From NCBI GenBank assembly GCA_900544975.1, contig UQXI01000052.1:1-12276 (forward strand): a stretch of DNA of 12,276 nt, written 5' to 3'. This stretch comes from an uncultured Eubacteriales bacterium (lineage in GTDB: Bacteria; Bacillota; Clostridia; Oscillospirales; Oscillospiraceae). Positions 5,022 through 12,228 of this stretch are shown piece by piece. The stretch's first letter is position 1. Each line of letters begins with the position of its first letter. The position numbers were made by a program, and so were the translations under genes. The notes under the pieces were generated by a model. The model was not told the DNA's origin, made no database searches, and saw nothing but the letters and a program-made list of their open reading frames with translations.

Positions 5022-6905
5022 ATGGTACTGATTGATCGGGACCACCTGCTGCCTGCCCTGCGGGAACAGTGCAAAGCAGAGCAGAAAGAGCGGGCCTTTT
5101 TGTTGGAGGGAGCCTATCACAGCGGTGCGTTTTTCCTGGAAAGCTTCGTGGATCTACAGTCCTACGTCCAGTCCAGCACGGAGGCGCAGCTGGACCTGGA
5201 TCCCCACTTTGTGTTGGCGGCGCTGCGATCCGCTCAAAAGGCAAACCGGTTGTTTGTATTTTTGCACACCCATCCCAGTCAAGGGAATTTGCATTTTTCC
5301 CAGCTGGACCGGTGTTTTGAGTTGAATGTAATAAAGTTGGCCCGGCAGGCAGGGTATTTGGAGCCACTGATTTTTTTGGTGGCCTCCTCCCAGGACACCA
5401 TCGGAAGAGCTTACCGGAATGGGCAGGAGGAAGCCTTGCGTATCACTGATGATGAATGGAGCATCCCCAGGGGTTGGCTGGCGAGGATCCAAGTTCTGAC
5501 GGATGAGGCAATGCCCTACGGCGTGCTCTATGATCCAAAAAGCAATGGTGTGGTTCGCCTGGCAGCCTCCGCCGCAAGGCTCATAGCGGATAAGCAGCGG
5601 CAGCAGCGTGCGAGGAGTTTGCCGGCTGAGGAGTGGGAAGCACTGGAATCAAAGCTGCGGGAGGCATTTCACAACGACCAGCGCACCTTTTTACAGCGAA
5701 CACCCACATATTTGGACACAGGGGAACTCTACCAACTGGAAATCCTGCTACAGAACAGCTGCAACCTGCGCTGCCGGTACTGCTTTGCCGAGGGTGGAAC
5801 CTATGGACAGCAAACCGTCCGTCTCACTCCGGAGCAAGGCAGACGCATCATCCGGATTCTGGTCCAACAGGGCATTCATAAAATATCCAAAATTGCCTTT
5901 TTTGGTGGGGAACCCTCTACGCTTCCAGACACGATGGAAGCCATTTGTGACGAATGTGCCCGACTCGTCGCGTGCGGTCAAATGCAGGAAAGCCCAGAAT
6001 TTTTTATCATTACAAATTGCATTTCAATTTCTCAAAAATGCATGAAGGTGCTACATCGCTATCGGATTCACGTCACAATCAGTATCGATGGACCTGCTGA
6101 AATCAATGATCAGCTTCGGGTCTTCCCCAACGGCTACAAGACTCATGACCTGGTACTCCGAAATCTTCAGAAGCTACGGGCGCACGGGATTGAACCTGCC
6201 ATGGTGGAGGCAACCTATACAGCAATTCACGAAAGAGCCGGACTGTCCAGAGAGGAAACCGTAGCAGCTTTGCAGGAGGAGCTGGGAATCTCCGGCATCT
6301 ATTTATGCGATTGCGACTGTAGCGACCCTACTTTTGAGCCGACCTATGAAGGGGCTGCAGCAAGAATAGCGCAAGATAACCGAAGCCTTGCCCTGCTGTT
6401 TCTTGAAAAAAAGTATGAGGAAGTTCCTCTGATGCTCCGGCAGTTTGTAATCCAGACGAGCCGAAGGCTGAATATGAAAGAAGGGCAGGACTATCTCTGC
6501 GAAGCAGGCCTCCAATCCCTGACCATCGCAGCCAACGGAGATATTTACCCCTGTCATATGTTTATTCCCGGCAAGTACATGCTACTGGATAACATTTTCC
6601 TGGGGGATTTCGATTTGCAGGCATCCAAGCCGGCGGTAGATGAACTGGAGATGTATACCAAGTTGGGCCGGGAAACCTGCAGAGACTGCTGGGCACGGAA
6701 TATTTGCAATATGTGTTTATACCGGATTTATCAAACACAATGGAGGGCAGATGCCCGTGACAAATTAGCCGACCATTGTAAAATTCTCAAAAATCAGTTA
6801 GAAAAAACCATCCTCTATCTGAGCAATATGCAGCAAGCGGAGCGAAAGGCCCTGTACGACGCCATTGGCAAATTGCAGCCCGTAAAGCATGACGAAACGC
6901 AATAA
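5022..6905 (+). CDS. Radical SAM/SPASM peptide maturase with N-terminal JAMM-like domain
   Basis: 627 residues, three parts. Residues 1 to about 165 look like a JAMM/MPN (JAB) metal-protease domain: candidate glutamates at 30 and 40, then HTHPSQGNLHFSQLD (82-96), i.e. H-x-H, eight residues, S-x-x-D. The usual spacing is seven, so activity is not assured. Residues about 235-460 form a radical SAM barrel with the cluster motif C247-x3-C251-x2-C254 and the SAM-binding FFGGEPS (293-299). Residues 493-586 form a SPASM domain: C493, G506-x4-C511, C553-x2-C556-x5-C562-x2-C565 and C586, enough for extra iron-sulfur clusters. SPASM enzymes install carbon-centred cross-links in peptides; the upstream Cys/Trp-containing peptide is the evident substrate. 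GGGGAGG ends seven bases before the ATG. The same frame is open back to 4866 inside the exporter gene, but that part is a shadow. The fusion is the most unusual feature of the locus; the JAMM call is by motif only. Confidence 0.85.
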   Translation: MVLIDRDHLLPALREQCKAEQKERAFLLEGAYHSGAFFLESFVDLQSYVQSSTEAQLDLDPHFVLAALRSAQKANRLFVFLHTHPSQGNLHFSQLDRCFELNVIKLARQAGYLEPLIFLVASSQDTIGRAYRNGQEEALRITDDEWSIPRGWLARIQVLTDEAMPYGVLYDPKSNGVVRLAASAARLIADKQRQQRARSLPAEEWEALESKLREAFHNDQRTFLQRTPTYLDTGELYQLEILLQNSCNLRCRYCFAEGGTYGQQTVRLTPEQGRRIIRILVQQGIHKISKIAFFGGEPSTLPDTMEAICDECARLVACGQMQESPEFFIITNCISISQKCMKVLHRYRIHVTISIDGPAEINDQLRVFPNGYKTHDLVLRNLQKLRAHGIEPAMVEATYTAIHERAGLSREETVAALQEELGISGIYLCDCDCSDPTFEPTYEGAAARIAQDNRSLALLFLEKKYEEVPLMLRQFVIQTSRRLNMKEGQDYLCEAGLQSLTIAANGDIYPCHMFIPGKYMLLDNIFLGDFDLQASKPAVDELEMYTKLGRETCRDCWARNICNMCLYRIYQTQWRADARDKLADHCKILKNQLEKTILYLSNMQQAERKALYDAIGKLQPVKHDETQ

Positions 6906-6943
6906 GAAGAACCTCCGTCCAAAGCGGCCGCGCCAGCGATGGG

Positions 6944-6984
6944 TGGTATGGTCACAGGCCATCCCTATTTGTCACTTTTTTTCT
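6944..6984 (+). terminator. Possible weak terminator of the RiPP operon
   Basis: GG-T-ATGG (6944-6950) can pair with CCATCC (6959-6964) around a short loop. A run of seven T residues follows only about 11 bases later. It is poorly formed for an intrinsic terminator; no better one is present before the rplS promoter. Confidence 0.25.
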
Positions 6985-7033
6985 CTCAATCCGGAAAAGC
7001 GCCGCAGGCATTGTAGTCGTGCTGTGGGAATGT

Positions 7034-7066
7034 GCCTGGCGTCACACATCATGGTAGATCCTACAA
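7034..7066 (+). repeat. 33-base direct repeat, right copy
   Basis: Partner of 679-711, with four differences. Its dyad is GTAG-ATC-CTAC (7054-7064). It lies 31 bases upstream of the rplS -35 box, so both copies are centred about 72-74 bases before a predicted start site. Confidence 0.75.
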
Positions 7067-7097
7067 CAGAAAGAACACAAAAAAGTGCAAAAAGTGC

Positions 7098-7126
7098 TTG
7101 CTTTTTCCAGTGGGACATGGTAAAAT
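7098..7126 (+). promoter_or_regulatory. Promoter of rplS
   Basis: TTGCTT (7098-7103), a 17-base spacer and TAAAAT (7121-7126), preceded by A-rich sequence (7077-7093) that could act as an UP element, as expected for a ribosomal protein gene. The predicted start site is near 7133. Confidence 0.75.
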
Positions 7127-7225
7127 AGGCCGGTCTGAAAACAGGTGTGTCCTCTGCCGCGCCGGGCCGTTTGTGCGCCGGGTGTCACGCGGGCATGAAC
7201 GCCTCATTGGAAGGAGAACATGACA

Positions 7226-7567
7226 ATGGATTTGATGAAGGCACTGACCAGCCAATACATGAAGCCCGAGCTGCCCGAGATGCGGGTGGGCGACACCGTC
7301 CGGGTGCACCAGAAGATCACCGAAGGTACCCGCGAGAGAATTCAGGTGTTCGAGGGCACCATCATTGCCCGCAAGCACGGCGGCATTGGGGAGACCATCA
7401 CCGTCCGCCGGATTTCCTACGGCGTTGGCTGCGAGAAGGTATTCCCGGTGCATGGCCCCCGGGTTGTGAAGGTGGAGACCGTCCGGCACGGCAAGGTTCG
7501 CCGGGCCAAGCTGTACTACCTCCGCAATCGCTTCGGCAAGGCTGCCAAGGTCAAAGAGAAAGTGTAA
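7226..7567 (+). CDS. rplS: Ribosomal protein bL19
   Basis: 113 residues, the normal size for L19, a large-subunit protein at the 30S-50S interface. The family core is clear: VGDTVRVHQKITEGTRERIQ, VFEGTIIARKHGGIGET, TVRRISYGVG and the C-terminal KVRRAKLYYLRNRFGKAA. AAGGAG (7211-7216) is nine bases before the ATG at 7226 but only three before the ATG at 7220, so I take the later start; the earlier would add two residues. The gene is transcribed alone, with its own promoter and terminator, and is not preceded by rimM-trmD as in many bacteria. It marks where the chromosome backbone resumes after the RiPP cassette. Confidence 0.97.
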   Translation: MDLMKALTSQYMKPELPEMRVGDTVRVHQKITEGTRERIQVFEGTIIARKHGGIGETITVRRISYGVGCEKVFPVHGPRVVKVETVRHGKVRRAKLYYLRNRFGKAAKVKEKV

Positions 7568-7584
7568 ACTTTCGTCCAGTCAAT

Positions 7585-7618
7585 GGGCGCGCCGTTTCTT
7601 GCGGTGCGCCCTTTTTCC
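7585..7618 (+). terminator. Intrinsic terminator of rplS
   Basis: GGGCGCGCCG (7585-7594), loop TTTCTTG, CGGTGCGCCC (7602-7611) with one G-U pair, followed directly by TTTTT. A textbook rho-independent terminator 18 bases after the stop codon. Confidence 0.9.
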
Positions 7619-7649
7619 AATCTTGCCGAAAAAAAGAGGGATTACCCCC

Positions 7650-7678
7650 TTTTCGCGGCTTTCCATTTCGTGTATAAT
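7650..7678 (+). promoter_or_regulatory. Promoter of lepB and downstream genes
   Basis: A perfect -10 box TATAAT (7673-7678) with a poor -35 (TTTTCG, 7650-7655) at 17 bases. It lies just after the rplS terminator and 34 bases before the lepB start codon, so it probably drives the lepB-rbgA-rnhB-yraN series. Confidence 0.6.
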
Positions 7679-7711
7679 AGAAGAAAACCAATAGTTAAAA
7701 GGATGATCAGC

Positions 7712-8374
7712 ATGAAGGAACCAAAGCATGATATGACTCCGGAGGAGCGGCCGGAGGAGGAAATTCGGGAAAATGCTCCCGCTTCCAAAACGGAGAGATC
7801 CTCGTTCTGGATGGAGTGCTATACACTGCTCCATGACCTGGTGTACATTCTGGTGTTCGTCACCATTCTCTTCGTCTTTGCGCTGCGGGTGGTCTCTGTG
7901 TCCGGCCCGTCTATGTACCCGACCTTAGTGGATACGGACTATGTGGCCCTCCTCAGCAATGTGTTTTATTCTGACTCGGACATTCAGAATGGGGACGTGG
8001 TGGTAGCCCTGGCACCCCAGTTTGATGACGAGCCCATTGTGAAGCGGGTCATTGCCACGGCAGGGCAGACGGTGGACATTGACTTTACCATGGGCGTTGT
8101 CTATGTGGACGGCGTTGCCCTCCAGGAGGACTATATCAACGAGCCCACCTACCTGCAATTTGACAGCCGGGGCGTCACCTTCCCCCTTACAGTGGAGGAG
8201 GGGCATGTCTTCCTTATGGGAGACAACCGCAACAATTCCTCCGACAGCCGTATGGCGGCCATCGGGCAGGTGGACACCCGGTACATTCTGGGAAAGGTGC
8301 TCTTTGTGATGCTGCCGGGCTATGACGAGGTGCAAAATACCCGGGACTTTGGCCGCATTGGCGCTGTCTCATAA
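7712..8374 (+). CDS. lepB: Signal peptidase I
   Basis: 220 residues; the S26-family serine protease that removes signal peptides from secreted proteins at the outer face of the membrane. A charged cytoplasmic N-terminus (1-35) is followed by one membrane anchor (about 43-60). The catalytic Ser67 lies in SGPSMYP, the general-base Lys111 in VKRVIATAGQ, and the conserved GDNRNNSSDSR box spans 170-180. The Ser/Lys pair and box order are those of bacterial type I peptidases. The ATG at 7712 has AAAGG nine bases upstream; the frame is open further back, but that part would lie in the rplS terminator. It is followed ten bases later by rbgA. This enzyme could also process secreted peptides, but nothing ties it to the RiPP. 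Confidence 0.95.
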   Translation: MKEPKHDMTPEERPEEEIRENAPASKTERSSFWMECYTLLHDLVYILVFVTILFVFALRVVSVSGPSMYPTLVDTDYVALLSNVFYSDSDIQNGDVVVALAPQFDDEPIVKRVIATAGQTVDIDFTMGVVYVDGVALQEDYINEPTYLQFDSRGVTFPLTVEEGHVFLMGDNRNNSSDSRMAAIGQVDTRYILGKVLFVMLPGYDEVQNTRDFGRIGAVS

Positions 8375-8384
8375 AGGAGCAGGT

Positions 8385-9251
8385 ATGGATTCTATGAACA
8401 TTCAGTGGTATCCCGGCCACATGACCAAGACCCGCCGTCAGATGGAGCAGGACCTGAAGCTGGTGGATGGGGTGTGTGAGCTGCTGGACGCCCGAATTCC
8501 CGTGTCCAGCCGGAACCCGGACATCGCTGCCCTGTGCGGCGCCAAGCCCCGGCTGGTAATTCTGAACCGGATGGATATGGCCGATCCCGCCGCCACCCGG
8601 GCCTGGTGCGAGTTCTTTCGCCGGGAGCATCTGGCCGCTGTGGCCACAGACTGCAAGAGCCGCAAGGGTCTGGCTGCCTTTGGCCCTGCTGTCCGGGGGT
8701 TGTTGCAGGAGAAGCTGGCCCGGAATGCGGCCAAGGGCCAAAACCGGCCGCTGAAAATCATGGTGGTGGGGATCCCCAACGTGGGCAAATCCACCTTCAT
8801 CAACCAGATTTCCGGTCGAAAAGGCGCCAAGGCGGAAAACCGGCCCGGTGTGACCCGGGGCAAGCAGTGGGTGACGGTGGACGAGAGCCTGCTGCTCTTA
8901 GACACGCCTGGCATTCTCTGGCCCAAATTTGAAGATCCCGAGGTGGGCCTGCACCTGGCCTATACTGGGGCAGTGAAAGACGACATTCTGGATACCGAGG
9001 GCCTGGCCCTGCGCCTGATGGAGCTGCTCTGGGCCAGGTACCCCCAGGCCCTGCGGGACCGGTATAAGCTGGATGGACTGCCAGAGGATGCCCAGGGGTA
9101 TGCCCTGCTGGAGGCAGCGGGCAGGAAGCGGGGCTTCCTCCTGGCCAGGGGGGAAATTGACACCGAACGTATGGCCCGGGTGCTGCTGGAGGAATTCCGG
9201 AGCTGCAAGCTGGGCCGGTTTACCTTGGAAATGCCGGAGGAAAAGGTATGA
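8385..9251 (+). CDS. rbgA: Ribosome biogenesis GTPase RbgA (YlqF)
   Basis: 288 residues; a cytoplasmic GTPase that completes 50S subunit assembly. It shows the circularly permuted GTPase order of the YlqF/YawG family: G4 NRMD (61-64) comes before G1 GIPNVGKST (129-137) and G3 DTPG (173-176). The family N-terminus IQWYPGHM (6-13) is present. A C-terminal helical domain (about 190-288) matches the RNA-binding part. AAAGGAG is five bases before the ATG at 8385, so this start is preferred to the in-frame ATG at 8322 inside lepB. The stop overlaps the rnhB start (ATGA), implying coupled translation. Adjacency to rplS and rnhB is the usual Firmicutes order. Confidence 0.96.
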   Translation: MDSMNIQWYPGHMTKTRRQMEQDLKLVDGVCELLDARIPVSSRNPDIAALCGAKPRLVILNRMDMADPAATRAWCEFFRREHLAAVATDCKSRKGLAAFGPAVRGLLQEKLARNAAKGQNRPLKIMVVGIPNVGKSTFINQISGRKGAKAENRPGVTRGKQWVTVDESLLLLDTPGILWPKFEDPEVGLHLAYTGAVKDDILDTEGLALRLMELLWARYPQALRDRYKLDGLPEDAQGYALLEAAGRKRGFLLARGEIDTERMARVLLEEFRSCKLGRFTLEMPEEKV

Positions 9252-9874
9252 GTCAAGTGGATTTGTGGGCCTATGAGCGGGCCTGTTGGGAAGAAGGGGC
9301 GGAGCTGGTATGCGGCGTGGACGAGGCCGGCCGGGGGCCCCTGGCGGGGCCGGTGTGTGCTGCGGCGGTGGTACTGCCCCGGGATTTGAATTTGGATGAG
9401 GCTTTGCCCGGCCTCAACGATTCCAAGAAGCTCACGGACAAAAAGCGCCGGGAGCTCTATGAAAAGATTCAAGCCTGCGCCGTTGCCTGGCACATTGCCC
9501 TGGCCTCTCAAGAGGAGATTGACGCCGTCAACATTCTCCAGGCCACGTTCCTGGCTATGGGCCGGGCAGTGGCGGGGCTCTCTTGCAGACCCCAGATGGC
9601 CCTGGTGGATGGAAACCGGGACCCGGGACTGGAACTGCCTACAAAGCTGATTGTGAAGGGGGACGCCTCCAGCGCCAGCATTGCCGCTGCCTCCATCCTG
9701 GCCAAGGTGTACCGGGATGACATCATGCTGAAAATGGCGGAGCAGTACCCCCAATATGGGTTTGAGGTACATAAGGGCTATGGTACCAAGCGACACTATG
9801 CCGCCCTGGAGGAGTTTGGTCCCTGCCCCATCCACCGACAGAGCTTTTTGAAAAAATTCTATGCCGGGAAATAA
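9248..9874 (+). CDS. rnhB: Ribonuclease HII
   Basis: 208 residues; cuts RNA in RNA-DNA hybrids and at single ribonucleotides misincorporated in DNA. The motif CGVDEAGRGPLAGPV (23-36) carries catalytic Asp25 and Glu26. Asp121 (LVDGN) and Asp139 (VKGDA) complete the acidic site, and SIAAASILAKVYRD (144-157) is a strong family block. Length is normal. It starts within the rbgA stop codon and overlaps yraN by 14 bases. Confidence 0.97.
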   Translation: MSQVDLWAYERACWEEGAELVCGVDEAGRGPLAGPVCAAAVVLPRDLNLDEALPGLNDSKKLTDKKRRELYEKIQACAVAWHIALASQEEIDAVNILQATFLAMGRAVAGLSCRPQMALVDGNRDPGLELPTKLIVKGDASSASIAAASILAKVYRDDIMLKMAEQYPQYGFEVHKGYGTKRHYAALEEFGPCPIHRQSFLKKFYAGK

Positions 9875-10226
9875 TCTGCTGGGTCCCTGGGGGGAGGCGC
9901 TGGCGGCGGAATATCTGCGAAAAAAGCGGTATGTTCTGGTGGCATGCAACTACCGCTGCCGCTTCGGCGAGGTGGATCTCATTGTGGAGAACCGGACGTA
10001 TGTGGTATTTGTGGAGGTGAAGCTGCGGAAGTCCGACCGCTTCGCCGCTGCCATGGAGTATGTGGACCACAGAAAGCAGAACCGGCTGAGAACCACTGCC
10101 CAGCTGTGGCTCAGCCAGCATCCCACCGGCAAGCAGCCGAGATTTGACGTGATTGAGATCTACGCCCCGGAGGGCCTGGCCACCCGGCGGCCGCAGATCT
10201 GCCATTGGGAGGATGCGTTTCAATGA
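9861..10226 (+). CDS. yraN: YraN family endonuclease-like protein (UPF0102)
   Basis: 121 residues. The start LGPWGEALAAEYLRKKRYVLVACNYR is cut here as LGPWGEALAAEYL and YVLVACNYR, followed by RFGEVDLIVE (34-43) and FVEVKLR (50-56). This is the PD-(D/E)xK nuclease core, with Asp39, Glu52 and Lys54 as candidate active-site residues. YraN proteins are widely conserved and linked to DNA processing or repair, but the exact role is unsettled. Its start overlaps rnhB by 14 bases and its stop overlaps the dipeptidase start (ATGA). The rnhB-yraN pairing is common in Firmicutes. Confidence 0.92.
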   Translation: MPGNNLLGPWGEALAAEYLRKKRYVLVACNYRCRFGEVDLIVENRTYVVFVEVKLRKSDRFAAAMEYVDHRKQNRLRTTAQLWLSQHPTGKQPRFDVIEIYAPEGLATRRPQICHWEDAFQ

Positions 10227-11176
10227 ATTTGCCTGTGTTTGATTTGCACTGCGATACCGCCCTGGAGCTGCTGGACAACCACTGCCGCCCGGTGGAGCGG
10301 CTCAGAAAGCGGCAGGGCCACATCGACCTGGAGCGGGGCGGAAAGCTGGCTGGCTACGCCCAGCTCTTTGCCTTTTTTACCACGCCCGGCATGGATCCCA
10401 CGGGAGTGTGTTCGCCGGAGATGATTTTCCGCGCCATGCTGGAGAACCTCCAGCGGGAGCTGGAGGAAAACCGGGACAGAATCGTCCAGGCCAGGACCCC
10501 GGCGGAAATTCGCCAGGCGGTGGACGATGGAAAGATCGCCGCGGTGTTTTCTCTGGAGGGGCCCGCCGGGATCGGCTTTGACCCGGGCCGGCTGGAGGAG
10601 CTGGCGGCTTTGGGCTTCCGCATGACCACCCTCACCTGGAATGAATCCAATCCCTTGGCCGGATCTCACCAGACCGGCGGGGGCCTCACCCGGCAGGGGA
10701 AGGAATATGTGCGCCGGGCCCAGGGTTATGGCATGGCGCTGGATGTGAGTCACCTCAGCGACGAGGGATTCTGGGATGTGATGGACATCACCTCCGGCCC
10801 CGTCTGCGCCAGCCACTCCAACAGCCGCCGGGTGTATCCGGTGAGCCGGAACCTGACGGATGAGATGTTCCGGGCCATTTGCCAGACCGGGGGTGTGGCG
10901 GGGCTCAATCTCTACACCGGATTTCTGGGGGAGGAGCCTGTGACCCTGGAGGCGGCCTGCCGCCATGTGCTCCATTGGCTGGAGCTGGACGGCGGGAAGC
11001 ACATCGCCCTGGGAGGCGACCTGGACGGCTGCGAACGCCTACCGGAGGGCTTTGGCGGGGTGGATGATTACCCTGCGCTGGCCCGGGCCCTGGCGGATCA
11101 CGGCGTGCCCCAGCCGGTGCTGGAGGATCTTTTTTGGAACAATGGGATGCGGGTGATGGAATCATGCTCTATGTAA
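10223..11176 (+). CDS. M19 family membrane-dipeptidase-type metallopeptidase
   Basis: 317 residues; a zinc dipeptidase of the renal dipeptidase family that hydrolyses dipeptides, in bacteria often including D-amino-acid or peptidoglycan-derived ones. The binuclear metal site is intact: His9 and Asp11 (DLHCDT), Glu112 (SLEGPAG), His177 (VSHLS), His198 (SHSN) and Asp266 (GGDLDG). No signal peptide is seen, so it is probably cytoplasmic. GGGAGG (10207-10212) is ten bases before the ATG at 10223; an ATG at 10205 in the same frame is less well placed. It overlaps yraN by four bases and the next gene by 13. Substrate cannot be told from sequence. Confidence 0.93.
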   Translation: MNLPVFDLHCDTALELLDNHCRPVERLRKRQGHIDLERGGKLAGYAQLFAFFTTPGMDPTGVCSPEMIFRAMLENLQRELEENRDRIVQARTPAEIRQAVDDGKIAAVFSLEGPAGIGFDPGRLEELAALGFRMTTLTWNESNPLAGSHQTGGGLTRQGKEYVRRAQGYGMALDVSHLSDEGFWDVMDITSGPVCASHSNSRRVYPVSRNLTDEMFRAICQTGGVAGLNLYTGFLGEEPVTLEAACRHVLHWLELDGGKHIALGGDLDGCERLPEGFGGVDDYPALARALADHGVPQPVLEDLFWNNGMRVMESCSM

Positions 11177-12228
11177 CGACCTTAGACCGGACGGTCACCT
11201 ATACGGCCCAGGCCACCCTGGAGCGGGCAACCGGCCCCGACGGGGGGCTCTTTGTGCCTATGACGTTGCCCCAATATGACCGAAAGGGGCTGGCTGCCCT
11301 GGTAGCACTGCCCTTTTGGGAGTGTGTGGCTGAAATTCTCAATCAGTTCTTCCCGTTGCGCCTGCGGGGGTGTGACCTCCAGGAGCCGGAGGGGGTGTGC
11401 CCGGAGCCAGTGTATATTCGATATAAAATTGCGGTGGCGGAGCTGTGGGACCGGAAAACAGGGTCTTTCCAGGGGCTTCGGTGCGGCCTGTGTGACCGAC
11501 TGGGCTCCAAGCTTCGCTCCAGGGGGAACTGGCCCTTTGTGGCGGTGGACATTGCGCTGCTGTTCGGCCTTTACGGAGCCCTTTGCCGGTCCGGTTGGCT
11601 GCGGCTGGGGGAGACGGTGCAGCTGGCGGCTGCCTCCGGGGAGTTTACCATGGCGGTGGCGGCCTGGTATGCCCGGCGGATGGGCCTTCCACTGGGGGAT
11701 GTGATCTGCGTCTGCAACGACAACGGCGCCCCCTGGGAGCTGCTGCACCGGGGGGAGCTGCGGCTGAGCGGCGACTGCACGGCCACCAGACTGCCCCTTT
11801 TGGATGTGGGGCTTCCCTGCAATCTGGAGCGGCTGGTGAGCCAGACCCTGGGTCCCCAGACGGCAGAGCTGTATAGCGGGACCAGAAGCCGGCGAGGCAC
11901 CTTTGCCCTGAATCCAGAGCAGCAGGCCAGCCTGCGGGCGGGCTTCTCCGTCAGTGTGGTGAGCGCCGGCCGGCCCGGGGCCTTGATCCCCAGAATTTTT
12001 GAAACCTCAGACTATCTCCTGAGTCCCTACAGCGCCCTGGTCTACGGAGGGCTGATGGATTACCGGGCTCTGGCCGGAGAGGGGACGCCGGCCCTGCTCC
12101 TGGCGGAGGAGAGCCCCCTGCGCTGGGGGGAGGAGGTGCTTGCCTCCTTGGGCAAGCCGGTGGAGAACATTGTGGGGCAGATCGACGGTCTGCAGCGCCA
12201 GGCGGCTCTGCACCGGGAGGGGGACTGA
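11164..12228 (+). CDS. Threonine-synthase-like protein without the PLP lysine (probable pseudoenzyme)
   Basis: 354 residues against roughly 430-500 for threonine synthase. The fold family is recognisable: the N-terminus YTAQATLERATGPDGGLFVP (13-32), GEFTMAVAAWYARRMGLP (159-176, matching GNFGN..AGYYAKKMGLP), ICVCNDNG (181-188) and YLLSPYSALVYGG (284-296, matching LLDPHTAVGYAA). But ELWDRKTGSFQGLRCG (93-108) stands where ELFHGPTxAFKDxxLQ carries the PLP-binding lysine; Lys is Gln103. The glycine-rich phosphate-binding loop that normally follows is gone, with about 80 residues missing between 110 and 145. It should therefore not make threonine by the normal mechanism. The frame is intact and codon use is like its neighbours, so it is probably kept for another role. 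Start: the ATG at 11164 overlaps the dipeptidase end by 13 bases; the ribosome binding site is weak, suggesting coupled translation. Confidence 0.75.
   Translation: MLYVTTLDRTVTYTAQATLERATGPDGGLFVPMTLPQYDRKGLAALVALPFWECVAEILNQFFPLRLRGCDLQEPEGVCPEPVYIRYKIAVAELWDRKTGSFQGLRCGLCDRLGSKLRSRGNWPFVAVDIALLFGLYGALCRSGWLRLGETVQLAAASGEFTMAVAAWYARRMGLPLGDVICVCNDNGAPWELLHRGELRLSGDCTATRLPLLDVGLPCNLERLVSQTLGPQTAELYSGTRSRRGTFALNPEQQASLRAGFSVSVVSAGRPGALIPRIFETSDYLLSPYSALVYGGLMDYRALAGEGTPALLLAEESPLRWGEEVLASLGKPVENIVGQIDGLQRQAALHREGD

Larger units (their letters stand above)
6906..7225. other. Intergenic region between the maturase gene and rplS
   Basis: No gene is supported; an open frame at 6889-7128 lacks a ribosome binding site and resembles nothing. 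It holds a weak hairpin after the maturase gene, a T-run (6976-6982), the right copy of the 33-base repeat (7034-7066), AAAAAAGTGCAAAAA (7079-7093, identical to 579-593), the rplS promoter (7098-7126) and an rplS leader of about 90 bases. The leader is G/C-rich (pairing possible between 7156-7161 and 7188-7194) and sits where L19 autoregulatory leaders occur in Firmicutes, but I cannot match that structure by eye. Confidence 0.6.

Noticed and set aside
579..7093. Identical AAAAAAGTGCAAAAA at 579-593 and 7079-7093 as part of the flanking repeats
   Set aside because: Its position relative to the 33-base repeat differs (86 bases before, 13 bases after), so it is not colinear; A-tracts near promoters can match by chance.
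6889..7128. 79-codon basic protein overlapping the maturase end
   Set aside because: No ribosome binding site, no family resemblance, and it runs through the 33-base repeat and into the rplS promoter.
6923..7593. NotI (GCGGCCGC) and AscI (GGCGCGCC) sites suggesting cloning vector sequence
   Set aside because: Both sit in GC-rich natural context (maturase 3' flank and the rplS terminator stem); no vector sequence is nearby.
8960..9949. Long minus-strand frame opposite rbgA and rnhB
   Set aside because: A shadow of GC-rich coding sequence on the other strand; it has no family features, while both plus-strand genes are unmistakable.
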